64,000 bases of DNA. It comes from Coix lacryma-jobi var. lacryma-jobi. Taxonomy: Eukaryota > Streptophyta > Magnoliopsida > Poales > Poaceae. The notes under the pieces are model-generated. The model saw only the letters and a list, made by a program, of their open reading frames with translations. It was not told where the DNA came from and searched no databases. The stretch lies in the NCBI GenBank assembly GCA_009763385.1, contig CM019826.1, positions 58,525,127 through 58,589,126 on the forward strand. The letters run 5' to 3'. Of this stretch, positions 35,329-46,921 are shown in pieces. Each line of letters starts with the position of its first letter. Position 1 is the stretch's first letter. Made by a program: the position numbers and the translations under genes.

Positions 35329-36494
35329 CATCAATAAAAAGACATAGGGTGAACATACGGTCCAACACTAGGGTGAGTGAAATAGGAAGAATACCAGTGT
35401 TGGCCCGGCTGCTCAAAAGAACGGTTAGTAGCAAAACCATTCCTAGCACGCCTACGGGGAAAGCGATCAGCACATACAGGAAGACGTGGTCCGCTAAGGG
35501 AAGAGCGTCCATCGCGATAATCAAAACGCGGTGGGGGTAATGCTCAACAACAAAGCCACCCCCACGGGGTCCATAGCCTACAAAAGTAGGATCCCGTCGG
35601 GCACGTCCTCCTTGCGGCCTAGGACCTTGAGGCATTGGACCTCTAGGCCTAGCAACCCTCCTTTGAACCTTTGGCGCATGTACATCATGGAAAGGATGGT
35701 ATATGTCCATGTTGTTCAACTCCTTTGCACGACGCTCCTCTCTCTTGCGCCGAAAACAAAACTCCCTCAAGTGTCCATCTCTCCCACAGTGCTCACTATG
35801 GTACCTCACCGCTCTCATCGGGGGTTGTTGGTACTCACGGTAGTGGGTGTGGATTACTTCGCTCTTTTGTGGCATGAGCTCCTCCTGAATAGGTGGCATG
35901 GTATCTAGCTTGTTTTTCAGGTGGTTGGGCTTAGGAGACCACACTTGCTTCTTTGGTGGAGCTCTCGGAGGTTTCTCATACACTCCATCTTTTGTGTTCG
36001 GCTTGAGAGGCTCTTTGGGTGGAATCTTGGTTAGTTTGGGAGTAGTGGTGGAGTTGGGCTTCTCACTCGGCTTAAGACCACTAAACTCTCCAACCTTCCC
36101 AAAAGATGTAGCACTCTCCACACCCTGAGCAAAACCAACACCGGGACCTCCAGCAGCACATTTGAATTGAGCAATCATCATCCCAAGCTGCGGCTCACCA
36201 CTAGACACCCATGACAAGATGGTCCGAAGGTATGTATTTTCTTCCTCGGTTTGCATCTTGTCATGCTTCACATTCGCAATCTCCATCTCCATACCCTCAC
36301 ACAAGGAGCACCTAGACACACAAGTGATATCCGAGCTGGCCTTCTTAAAAGACACAATCTTGGCATTCTTCCCTGCCAACTCGGATTGCAAGCCTGCACA
36401 AGACTTGCACGCACCCAGCAACACAGGTCTAGCCCTAAGCTCATTCACCTATCCAACCAAAGCAACATACTTTCCCCTCAAAGTGAGAAGGTCA
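35329..36494 (-). pseudogene. gag: Element D gag, C-terminal part
   Basis: Coiled-coil remainder, Pro/Thr-rich linker, second zinc knuckle (first cysteine replaced by serine, others present) and Arg-rich tail, matching the 3' half of gag in element A. A TAG near 36448 (A has GAG) and a frame change near 35590 interrupt it. It is separated from the amino-terminal part by the LTR fragment at 36495-38585. This half of gag is the part absent from element B. Confidence 0.85.
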
Positions 36495-38585
36495 GGGAGC
36501 TTTTGTGGTGTCCCGCTGTGTTCCTAGGGAAGCCCGGTTTATGTAGAGCACAGAGTCGGGAATCCAACGCAAAAAGCGGAAACCAAATCCAAAGTCGGAC
36601 GAACAAACGACGGACGAAACATTGCAGAAACAGCTGCATCGAACGCTGGGGGAGCGTCCGTTGTGTTCACGTCGGACGCGTCCGATGTGAACAAGACCTC
36701 TCTGGGACCTCACTGAGTTGGCATCGGACGCTGCTACAGTAACAACTCAGCTTCCGATGTGAGCGTCCGATGTGGAGCAGGCGCGTCCGATGTAAACAGT
36801 AGCGTCCGATGCCCTGACAACGGACGCGTCCGATGCAGAAAGAGGGTTTCTGAAACCTCATTGCATGACCGTCGGACGTTGCACTGTAGCGTCCGATGCC
36901 CCTTTAAAAGCACAGAAACTGACACATGGCAACGGCGCATCCGATGCTACTCGGGTCAGCGTCCGATGCCAAGAACACGAGCGTCCGATGCCCCCGAAAC
37001 TGTGTTGTTCTTCCGCCGATTCAACCCGATCTCCCTCAAATCAAAAGCTCTAAGGCTCAAACTTCTTGTGAGGGGTCACAAGGATGTTAGTGAGCTACTC
37101 CTAAGAGATCATGGCTCGAACCTAACTCCAAATCAATGAATCGAAAGATTTCGGGGCAAAGGAGCAAGAACATCATCCAAAATAAAATCCGCCCGATCTA
37201 CTAGCTCGTGAGGAATTAGAGAAAACCCTTTGGTAGAAAGATGTCTCTCACGATGCTCTAGAAGATGGTTCAAACGGATTTGCGAATCGTCCCTCGAAAC
37301 AAGAAATCTCATGAAGATCGAAAGAGGGGAAAACGTGCAACACGAAGAACAAAATCGCAAGACAAATTAAAGCACGAATTTGATCCTTGGATTCAGCGGA
37401 ATGGGTGATTGATTAAGCACTTGGTGTCGGGCTACAAGCTACTCCTAGAAATTCAAAGCTTGGATGGCAAAAAGCTCAAGAACAAGAGCCAACTCTCCTC
37501 TAACCCTAACCTTCTCTCACAAGCACAAAATGAGAGAGACACTGTCCAAGGATGCGGCTGCCCTAACCAGCCCCCTCATATATATAGGCGCACGTCCGAA
37601 GACCAAAACACCCACACATGAAGCACTCAACCCAAATACCCCCTAGGGGTAAAACTGTCCAACCCTAGCAGTTTTCATCTCACGGCCACGTGCCTTCTCA
37701 TCCTTCGCTTCGCCTCGACACAAGCTCCAGGATGCCGCCACGTGCCGTCACCGTCGACCACCGCGCCTTCATCGTGGATAGCTTCGCCGCCGCGCCAGCC
37801 TCTCCACGCCGCCACTCATCGACCGTCCTTTTGGACCTCCCCCGGTTTTGAGGCCCAAACCGATAAACCCGCCAGCCCAGGTTTTGAGGCCCAAACCTGG
37901 AAACCGTCCACCCCGAGTTTTGAGGCCCAAACTCGGAAACCGTCGAGGATAGCTTTTTGAGGCTCAGCTACCGAACCCGCACTGAAGACGAGATGTGGTT
38001 CGCAAACCCCGACCACTAGCACCGATGCCGATGCATGTCCAGCCTCCACGCCGGGCACAACGCCTTCGCCATCCTTCTTGACTCGGCCGACGGCACTTGC
38101 GCCGCATGCAAGCCCATGTCCGACCTCCTGCCAAGTGCCATGACGCCATCGTCTTCCTCCTGACTCGGCCGATGCATCGCACATCCCCATGTGCTCTCGC
38201 TCGCAGATGCCACGTGCCAGCTACCACAGCTGGTCCTCCGGCCCTCTGGTCCATCGGTCCAAGCCTCACGTCCGCCCTTCACCGCTCTGGGTACATCGGC
38301 ATGGCACGTCCGCCGCACGGCACGCCCATCCTTCACCGCTCCCAGTCCGTCGGCATGACACGTCTCTACTTGACCTTCAACTCGCCATCGACCACTGTAT
38401 CCGAGCTCCACACCTGCACATCAACACAGCCAAGAGACACATGTTGCACACGCACACCAACACAGAAACACCACAACTCAACGCCACCGGTTAGTCATAA
38501 ACATTAAGCTCATAGACAAATAATGACTCAACCGGGAAAAGCCTCAAACCTTCCTCATCAATGTCAATCATTCATCATATATGTT
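36495..38585 (-). repeat. Rearranged Sirevirus LTR fragment inserted in element D gag
   Basis: From about 36532 the sequence aligns with the element B LTR from about 19590 onward. Shared features are CATCGGACGC palindromic words (36640-36990), three covarying hairpins (37841-37942) and the conserved LTR end region up to about 38585. The first 31 bp, 36501-36531, are an exact inverted copy of 19458-19488 of LTR B, so a short inversion precedes the fragment. The LTR start and any internal sequence are absent. A near-perfect 30-bp palindrome lies at 36664-36693. No target duplication is clear, and the right border is uncertain by about 20 bp. Confidence 0.75.
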
Positions 38586-40031
38586 CTCAATGTGCTTGGA
38601 GCACATCTCACACTCATCCTCCTCAGTCACGACAACGGTGGACTTGATAGATTCAAGCTCGATCACCGCATCCTCCCACTTCTGCCTAAACTCCTTCCTT
38701 TCTCTAGCAGCACGCCTAAGCAGCTTATCTTGACTAAGGAGGGCGGCAGTAAGTTTATCAACCTCAACATAAAGCTCATCGGGGGTCTGTGATACCTGGG
38801 AGGTGTCGTCGTCATCGTTGCCGTTCCGAGGGATCTCCTCTAGCTCGCTATTGACCTCATCGCCGAGGGCCTTGGTGCAGAAGCCCTCGTTGTTGGTGAA
38901 GAAACAAAGACTGTTCAGCTTGTCCTCGATCTTCTTCTTCTTCTCGGACTCGTCATCGCTTGATGCAGCAGAGTCGTCGACGTCGCTGAGCGTGGCGAAG
39001 AAGGCACGTTGCTCAGCTTGGGCCTTCTCCAAGTACTTTTCCTTGATGTACTCCTTGTTGATGTCGCCCCTCCGCTTGTGCTTGTCGGGGATGTACTTCT
39101 CCCTGCGCTTGCTAGAGTCGTACTTGTGGCTATGATCCACCTTGCCGAAAGCTTGCATGTTCTTCTTAGGGCAATTGGCGATGAAGTGGTTCGAGCTCCC
39201 ACACTCGTAACAGCCACCTCGTCCTCCTCCGTGGCGACGGTTCATGCGGTTGTTGTGGAACCGCGAGAACCGGTTGGTAAGCAGGGCCAACTCGTCATCC
39301 GCCATGAACTCCAGTTGCTCCTCTATGACAGAAAGAAGAGATGACAAAGCAAAGCCTCCAGAGGGGTTAGCAGAAGAGCCAGAAACCAAAGCCATCAATG
39401 GGCCAGAAGGATTTTCATAAGAAGCCCTCGCCATGGCGTCAATGGCACTGGACTTGAGCTTACTAAAGAGCTCGTCGCACGTGAGAGTCTCATAGTTAGG
39501 CGATTCGATGATCGCCTGAACCTTAGAGTCCCACACCGATCGATCGAGAGTGTGTAAAAGCTTGAGAGCCCTCTCATGATCGTCGAAAGGAAACAACTCC
39601 TTGTTAGCCCTCATCCTGTTGACAATCACCTGAAAGCGAGCGAATAAACTTTCTGTGCTCTCGCCAGGCCTGTGTCGAAAGTTCTCATACTCTCTCTTGT
39701 GCGAATTGCAGAGATGGGTTTTGACTTGAGTGGTTCCCTCATGAAAACGCATGAGGGGAGCCCAAATCTCCCGAGCCGTAGCGAGGTGAGAAACGCGATC
39801 AAACTCAGACATGCTCAAAGAGGAGAAAATAGCATTACGGGCTCGGCTATTGGCATCGTGCTCATCAATCTGATGCTGAGTCACACGAGCAGCCAAGACC
39901 ACGTAATCTGCAGAGTTGCAAATATCCCAGATGGAAGCACCCATGCTCTGAAGATAGGCCGACTTGTGTATCTTCCAATACGCATAGTTCGTCCCATCGA
40001 AAAACGGCGATTTGTCCACGCCGTGATCCAT
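38586..40031 (-). pseudogene. gag: Element D gag, N-terminal part with CCHC knuckle
   Basis: Open from the ATG at 40031 through the Copia-type gag domain, the CCHC knuckle (about 39175-39215), the acidic patch and the start of the coiled coil. The LTR fragment then replaces the continuation and supplies a stop at about 38568. The conserved splice-donor-like CAG/GTATCA lies at 38796/38795. The start lies just inside the primer site, as in A and B. Confidence 0.88.
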
Positions 40032-40080
40032 GTCGCCTTCTGTGGATCTGGAACCGGCTAAGGTGGAAGATCCTTAACTC

Positions 40081-40092
40081 GCTCCGATACCA
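40081..40092 (-). other. Primer binding site of element D
   Basis: The minus strand reads TGGTATCGGAGC, an initiator tRNA-Met-type site with one change from element A, two bases from the LTR at 40095. Confidence 0.88.
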
Positions 40093-40094
40093 AT

Positions 40095-41916
40095 TGAAGG
40101 ACAGAGAATGCTAAAGCAAGGCGACCAGAGGGGGTGAATGGGAGCTTTAAATTTATTTTCAGAAACTTATCGCCACTGTCCCGAGAAACTACCCTAAGAG
40201 AAAATCTAGAGCTAGGTAGTGCCCACGACCCTAAATGTAGGGTGGATGCTTCCAAGAAGCACAGCGGGACACTACACAACTCTAGAAACCCAACGCAAAA
40301 GCCGAAAACCAAAACTGACAACGGATGAACAAGCTGCAGACGAAAGCGTGCTGATCAGCTCTGACTGGACTCTGGTGAGCGTCCGGTCAGTAGAGATCGA
40401 ACGCGTCCGGTCAGTTCAAAACCGATTCGGGAGCTCTCAGAGTTGGACCGGACTCACGAGGTAGTGCGTCCGGTCACTCTACAGGCAGCGTCCGGTCAAC
40501 ACAGACGAAATCGATGAACAGTGCAACAAGCGACTCCGGTCATGTGATTTCACTGCGTTCGGTCAATCACGTACATGGAAGTTGTCGCTCAAACTTCAAC
40601 GACCAGACTCATAGGTCAGAGTCCGGTCATCCCGAGGCCAGCGTCCGATCACCCCGACGTAGTGCAGTTCGTCCACCGATTCGACTTGATCTCACCCAAA
40701 ATGAATCCTCTAAGGATCAAACTTGGTAAGAGGAGTCACAAGGATGATAGTGAGCTACTCCTAGGATATCATGGCTCGAACCTATATCCAAATCGATGAA
40801 TCGAAGAAGTTTGTGAAAAGAGGAGAGAAAACGATCCCACGAGGAAATTGCCCAATCTGACGTGGAGAAGTTAGAGAGAAATTCCTTCAGTCAAAAGATC
40901 GCAAATACATTTGTGAACAAAGTGGTTCAAGCGGAATCGCAAACCTACTCAAGGAGAGAAAGAACGAGGCAAATCTTTGTGAGAGCCAAAAATGAAAACG
41001 CGAAGAACACACAAGCAAGAATGCGATTCGATCTCAATTTCTAGCCGAAACTTCTCCACACGAGGAGACAACGAGAATCCGGTCCTGTTTCCGCAAATCC
41101 AAATATATAGAGGTATTGTTCACCATCTCTGCGGATCTCAGTAGCTATAGCAGGGAATGGGAAGCAGGAAACCCTAGAATGAAAATAGCAATAGCTGAGA
41201 TAGTCTGGAGGGAGGGGTGGCCTCTCCTTATATAGACTAATACAATTATTCCCCTTCTACCCTTACAGCTAATGAGCGAGCAGGCTAACCCTAAGGGTAT
41301 TCCTGACCAACTCGAGATTGATGTTGATCTGACGGCCACGCCCGCACATCAGGTAGCTTCGCCTCAACGCGACCTCACCGGATGTTGCCACGTGCTGCCA
41401 CTGCGTCGCTCGTCCTTTTCACGGACCTCCCCCCGGTTTTGAGGCTGAAACCGGGAAACCTGGGCCATCCCCCGGTTTTGAGGCCGAAACCATGAAACCT
41501 ATCGTCCGTCGCCTGAGTTTTGTGGCCCAAACTCAGAAACCCGTCAGCGCCCAGGTTTTGAGGCCCAAACCTGGAAACCGTCCTCAGCCCGAGTTTTGTG
41601 GCCCAAACTCGGAAACCGGCCATACCCAGGTTTTGAGGCCCAAACCTGGAAACCGTCCACTCGGTGCTTTTTCTGTGGCTCAACCACCAAACCGATGCCG
41701 TAGAGGGATGCACCGCCCGTGCACCCCTTCCACCCGCAAGTCTTCACTTGTCGCTGTCCCAGGCTGTCAGCCACCACGGCCAATCCTCAGGCCACCGATC
41801 CGTCAGTCCAAGCCTCACGTCTCTGTGCTCGACACCTGCACAACACAAGCCAAGGAACATGCGCATCATACAAGTTGACAATCACTCGTCATCTCAAGAT
41901 CCGGCATACACCCATG
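40095..41916 (-). repeat. 5' LTR of element D
   Basis: Collinear with 28799-30704. TATA motif CTATATAAGG on the minus strand at 41226-41235, hairpin array about 41430-41660. About 100 bp present in the 3' LTR (30530-30600 region) are deleted near 41822. The outer terminus is lost: homology ends at CCCATG, 41916. Confidence 0.9.
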
Positions 41917-42327
41917 GATAAATCGCTGTGTCACGTGTGCATTTCTACATTGGATATTGCACTTGTACTTGTGTTCTTCGTGTTCTTCCTCTCCCTATCT
42001 CTTTCTTAGGATTGGAAGGCTCGATCTACATCGGGGGTTATGACCAAGGCTTGGAGAGGATAGAATCTTCGTCTACAACACATAGGGAAGTGGGGCATTT
42101 CTTTGATTTATGTTCATAGCTCACACACATTGGATTTGTAGTTTCTCTTTAGGGTTCCGGTAGTGTCGTTTGTTTGTGCCAGTAGTACCGGTGTCTCATA
42201 CCGGTAGTACCTACCCAAACAAACCGGTAATACCGGTTGTTATCTAACTACAAGTTTTAGTTTGTGAAGTATCAGTTAGCAAAAAAATCACCTATTCACC
42301 CCCCTCTAGGTTGATTTCATCCTTTCA
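41917..42327 (+). repeat. 3' LTR of element C, right part
   Basis: Resumes the element C LTR on the far side of element D, with a leader-like stretch, further GGTAGTACCGG words (42180-42235) and the terminal CACCCCCCTCTAGG…CCTTTCA. Assignment rests on its position, orientation and shared word family. No second copy of this LTR is in the window for comparison. Confidence 0.7.
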
Positions 42328-43429
42328 AGTTCTACAAGAGCTAATTGTAAGAACGTTAAGAGATCATTTTCTATTGTTACACACGAGAACACAGCACGAG
42401 CACTTCGTTGGCGTGCTGGCAACGCCCAGCGACATGAAGGTGGCTCTGCCGTCGTCGTTGTCCATCGCTAGAAACGATCTTGGGGACGCAATGGATGGCT
42501 CTGCCTCCACTCGCCCGGCGATGCAATGGTAGGCCCTGCCTCTGCACGCCAAAGAACTTGGCCCTGAAGGTCAATGCAGATGAAGCAAGAATGGCCATGC
42601 CTTCGCTCACCTTTGGTTCTCTGATGAATCAAATAAAACTCCTCGAGTTTTGGCAACACGAAGGCGGCTCATCCGACATCGTTGCCGTCCAAACCTCGAT
42701 GATGAATCTGCCAGCCCTGAAGAGTTGAGCATTGATATATGGTCGCGGATCCTCGCACCATGCAAATGATACTCGTCATCCCATAGACGTGCATGCAGAT
42801 CAATGCGACCTCCAGCAGAGGTAAGCACGGTGCCCACACAGCTGATCTGGGCCACCCGGCGTCATGAGCGCAGACGAGCAGGCCTTCACAGGCCACCACT
42901 GCGGGTGTGGATGAGCAAGCCTCGATAGGCCGCCACCACAGCCACCTCGGTCGTCGGCGGGCACCAACTAAGGGGCGCAGCACGCGAGCACAGCGCACAC
43001 GGGAGCCCTGGGCCTGTCACCACAGGTCGGCCGCGAGCCAGGCGAGCGAGGGCGTGCGGCCACTCGCGAGTAGGCGCAGGAGCCCCTGGCCCGCCGCCGC
43101 TGCCTTGGGCAGCTAGCGCGTAGGCGCGCGAGCGCGGCCCAGGCCCCAGCCGAGCCGGCCGCCGAGATGGCACGGGCGCGCGGCCCCGGCCCTAGCCGGC
43201 CGGCCGGCGTAAGCCAGTCGCGGGAGGACGCGAGCCGGGCCACCGCCGAGCCGGCCACGCGGGCCGCCGCCCCTGGCCCAGCAAGGTGCGCGCGCAGGGA
43301 GCCGCCCCCTGGCCGCCATGGCCGAACTCCCCCTCTCCACCTTTCTTCCTGCTAGGTGGCTGAAAGGATAAAGAAGAGAGAGAAAATGGGGAAAAGAAAA
43401 GGATAGGGTTAGGGTTTTCCCTCCCTATT
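42328..43429. other. No supported gene; GC-rich block
   Basis: The interval 42860-43340 is very GC-rich, with overlapping open frames on all strands, as expected from base composition alone. No domain, splice pattern or TE terminus is recognisable. It may be the degraded 5' end of element E or a captured fragment. Confidence 0.5.
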
Positions 43430-44508
43430 TATATGTTTTTGGGAAATCTGGACCGTCCATCGGCCACGAATTGCCGAAGCCCAGAAGGTTGGCCCAAGAA
43501 GCTTGAATTTGGCCTAGTTGGTCCATTCATACCAAGCTACACATTTTCCCTCTATTTTGCGCAGAATAGTGGCCCGAAGTCCACTGTTGCACCCAAATAT
43601 ACGGTCCGACGCCCATGATATATGTGTGGTCCGAAGTTCACCATATTTTATTTATGTTATTTTTATTATGACAATTACTTACTGTAATTTATTTATTGCA
43701 TTTACTTTTCTTGCGCTTATTTAAATATGTGACCTGTAGTCACATACATGTGCAGCAATTTCAATCAAAGTAGTGTGAAGACCACTGCGCAATATGACCT
43801 GAAGTTCGTATAAACAGCGACCAGAGGTCGCATGTACTAAATAGCATGGCCTGAAGTCTGTGCAAAACTGTGGTGGCCAAAAGTTTTCACCAATTTACTT
43901 TACGTTATTTTACATTATTACATATTACTTTATTTACTGCAATTTACTTTATCATATTTAAATCCTACAGATTTAATTGTTGCAGTTTATATGTTGATCA
44001 CAAAGTAATCCCGAAGATTACAATCAAGGCACTTTCTATGATTCATGTGTGTCAGATCATGAGTTCGAATGGCCTGAAGCCATGAATGATCATGACATAA
44101 ACCTTTGATCCAAGTGCATCGAGGATCATGCATATGCGGCCAGAAGCCGTTTAACTATGACCTGAAGTTCACCTTGTCGTACTACTATGAGGCCTGAAGC
44201 CCATAGTAATAATTGAGGCCTGAAGCCCTTGCAAAGCATGATTTTTTTCTTCCATATGTTATGTTATTTATTTGTTACAATTTATTTTCTTGCATTTATT
44301 TAAATCCTGCAGATTTATTTTGTTGCAAGTTTATGCCTTTTGTATTAGTAAGCATATAATCCCGAAGATTATGTGTGTGAGACTTTTGGGGAAATATAGA
44401 CTTGGAGACTATATATGAATGTAGTCCTGAAGATTACACAAGTAGTTGTAATCCTGAAGATTACATGTGACCGACATTGGCTGATCTCTACGCAGAGATG
44501 GTGCAGAC
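43430..44508 (+). repeat. Element E leader with a dense series of CNGAA hairpins
   Basis: AT-rich noncoding sequence. Perfect or near-perfect stems close a five-base loop at 43726-43746 (8 bp, CTGTA), 43817-43831 (5 bp, CAGAG), 44069-44083 (5 bp), 44137-44149 (4 bp), 44083-44208 region (10 bp with one bulge, loop 44194-44198), 44353-44375 (9 bp), 44421-44437 (6 bp) and 44447-44465 (7 bp). Stem sequences all differ, while the loop is usually CTGAA, CCGAA or CAGAA. Confidence 0.85.
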
Positions 44509-46921
44509 ATGTCGGACATTGCAAAGAGGGAATTCGATAAGCTTGCCATGGATGGCAGCTGTTGACACTTGCTAACGTCGTTACTAGGATTAGACTATGG
44601 AATCTATCCCCGGCAATGGCGCCAGAAAGGCTTGTTGGTACCTCTTAATGTAAGAAGTATAACTAACTATTCGTATGACTATTGGTAAATTCCGCAAGCG
44701 CACAGAATAAGTCAATTGTAGCACTTCACTTGGGAGTAACCGAGTATCGTATTTATTTTCACAGGGAAGCTACTATGGCAGAACTAATACTAGACTACTA
44801 TGAACAACTAGTGATTCTAGCAAGGTTGAACGAAATGTATGAATGAGGGTTGATTTCTACTACTACTAAAAAGAAGAAAGACTAACTACTATTAAACTAA
44901 ATCGGTGGGTTCTGGCCGATGAACAGATTAATGTTTTCCTACACACTTACGAACACAACTAACTTAGCAATAAAGATTTTATCTAGTTCTTCGAACCGTA
45001 CACACCATCTGGACTATTTACCTCAGACGTGCACAACGAGGTTTATGATTTAAAAACTAACCCAACTACGTGGTGGAATTCAAGGCTCCCAGGGCTGTCA
45101 CCACCTGTTTGCTACCACAGCTATCCGGGGGGCTAGCCACAAACTAAGGTATAACTAGTCTAAGCACCACGCTTACACTAATATATACTACTCTAATCTT
45201 GCATCTGAAACTAGAGCACTGATTACTCAGCGAAGAACCCAAACTAGATACAAACTAAATACTAAGTTATCTATGATCGAAAGCACTCAACAAGAACAAT
45301 AAGTAAAGAACTTAAAGTAAATGCTGAAAGTAGAAGAACACTAAGATAAATGAAGAAAGACTTGGAATTATACCAGAGACTCTGGAAGATCCTCTATTAC
45401 AACTCCAGCTCTTCTCTTCTACACTCTCGCTCTCACTCTAAGTCTCTCAACTAGAGTGTTACTTCACCAGAGCTTCGCTTACAAGAGAGTGGGACTAATG
45501 AGGTGAGGTCTGAGTACAAATGAGCTTGGGGGTCCTATTTATAGCCTAAGGGACCTAGGGGGGTACTTATGGACCTAGGGTCAGGTCAGGGGGGTGAGTG
45601 AGGTGGCGGGCGCCAGCCCTAGGTGGCGGCCGCTAGGCCCCTGACCGTTGGATCCACCGTCACTGATTCAATGGCATCCAGGAGCTCCAGGGAGGCGGTT
45701 CCAAGGTCGGTTGCATGTCCAAATAACCGTCACATGGGCAATTAGGTCATGATCCACGTGACATCTCTTCTTAGCCCTTGGATGCAATGACCTAAGTGAT
45801 CAATGGCTGCAAATGAGTGTGGCACGCCTCCCCTGGATCAGTGACATGGCAGGGGAGGAGTTTGGGCCTCACTCCCCTGGCGGCCGCCAGCTAGGGGTGG
45901 CGGGCGCCACCCCACCTTGGCCCAAAGTGAGCCCAGGTGAGTGTGCTTGCCTCCTCGTGGGTCCTCTTGGTCATTTTGCTCAAAAACCCTGCAATTACCT
46001 ACATTCAAATAAAACTCAAGGACAAGTGGAAATCGTTAGTTTATAAAAGGTTTTTGGTTGATTTTAAGTCCTTGTGTTGCGTTATATGACCTTGTTGATG
46101 CTAAGAATATAACACTTAGTGAGCATCAACAGCAGCAATTATCTCACCTGGGCCATTAATGTTGAGATGAAGCTCAACGACATGTGCCTCGATCATAGCA
46201 CTGCTCGGCCTGAAGCTGGCAAGGATGAGCGTGCAGAGCAAAGCAAAAAGGGGTTGCACTTTCTGCAACACTGTTTACATCCAGACCCGAAGTCTGAGTA
46301 TATGACAAAGGATGATCCACTGACTTTATGGAAGTCCCTGAAGGACCGTTTTTATCAATAGAAGTTGATTGTGCTTTCCAAAGCACAACAAGATTGGATC
46401 ATCTTACGCTTCCAAGACTATATGTTTGTAGCAGCATATGACATTGCTTTACACAGGATTGTGTCAATACTATGTCTATGTGGCCAGAAGATCACTGACG
46501 TAGATATGATCGAGAAAACTCTTTCTTCCTTCCAACCCGGCAGTGTAGTACTACATCAACAATACATGGACTCACGGTACCTGAAGTACTATGAGGTGAT
46601 GATAGTACTACTGGTTGCGGAACAACAGAATAAGGTTCTCACGAACAATTATTCTGTACGGTTTACTAGTCTAGTGGTTGTGCCCGAATCACACACCAAC
46701 GTTGTTGAGATTTCTCGCAACTGCAAAAGAAACCGTGACAAGGGACAATGGAAAGGAAAATGAGATGTCATGATCAAAGGCAAAGGTATGGAAAGGCCTA
46801 AGGGTAGAATGAATCTGATAAGGTCATAGGTGAAACATCTAAGCATCATGGTTGTTGTTCTAGATGTGGAGGCAGTGGACAATGGTCCTGCAATTGTCAT
46901 TCCCCAAAACACCTAGTTGAG
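44509..46921 (+). pseudogene. gag: Element E gag, interrupted
   Basis: The ATG at 44509 begins a Copia gag that runs 17 codons to 44559, is interrupted by insertion F, and resumes exactly at 46137 in the same frame (…M-D-G-S then N-Y-L-T-W). A TAG at 46362-46364 and a TGA at about 46761 interrupt it further. A degenerate CCHC knuckle (C-S-R-C-G then C-N-C) lies at about 46855-46900, followed by the usual P-K-H-L-V motif. Several hairpins fall inside the coding sequence, for example 46282-46296 and 46983-46999. Confidence 0.8.
44560..46131 (-). mobile_element. Insertion F: Gypsy-like unit with one LTR and an adjoining primer site
   Basis: Flanked by identical GCAGC at 44555-44559 and 46132-46136, a perfect 5-bp target duplication. 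The unit starts TGTTGACACTTG and ends CATCAACA. Inside, a minus-strand LTR (44633-46131; TATA motif CTATAAATAGG near 45534-45544) is followed by a tRNA-Asp-type primer site (TGGCGCCATTGCCGGGGA, about 44607-44624; one mismatch to element G) and only ~47 bp of further sequence before the other end. Gag, pol and a 3' LTR are absent. It belongs to the same broad Gypsy group as G. Confidence 0.75.

Larger units (their letters stand above)
28799..41916 (-). mobile_element. Element D: Sirevirus-like Copia element with both LTRs, inserted in the LTR of element C
   Basis: 3' LTR 28799-30704, internal region 30705-40094 and 5' LTR 40095-41916. The two LTRs are clearly similar but differ by scattered substitutions, short indels and a ~100-bp deletion in the 5' LTR near 41822, so the insertion is not recent. 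The gag region contains a 2.1-kb foreign LTR fragment (36495-38585). The right border has lost the last ~12 bp of the LTR, so a target duplication cannot be read reliably. Confidence 0.9.
22769..42327 (+). mobile_element. Element C: plus-strand Sirevirus-like Copia element, 5' part missing, split by element D
   Basis: Contains the end of RT and RNase H (22769-24008), an envelope-like ORF (24885-26860), four polypurine tracts (26903-27438) and the 3' LTR (27440-28798 plus 41917-42327). Element D (28799-41916) sits inside that LTR. Gag, protease, integrase and the first part of RT are absent, because a Gypsy LTR ends at 22768. It is a different Sirevirus family from A, B and D: the LTR palindrome is CGGTAGTACCG rather than GGACGCGTCC. 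Confidence 0.85.

Noticed and set aside
42886..43355. GC-rich open frames (62-96 codons) on both strands
   Set aside because: Several mutually overlapping frames with Arg/Ala/Pro-rich products, typical of composition, not of a gene.
43726..44465. Transcription terminators or riboswitches
   Set aside because: The hairpins lack U-tracts or an aptamer core, and the context is a eukaryotic retrotransposon leader.
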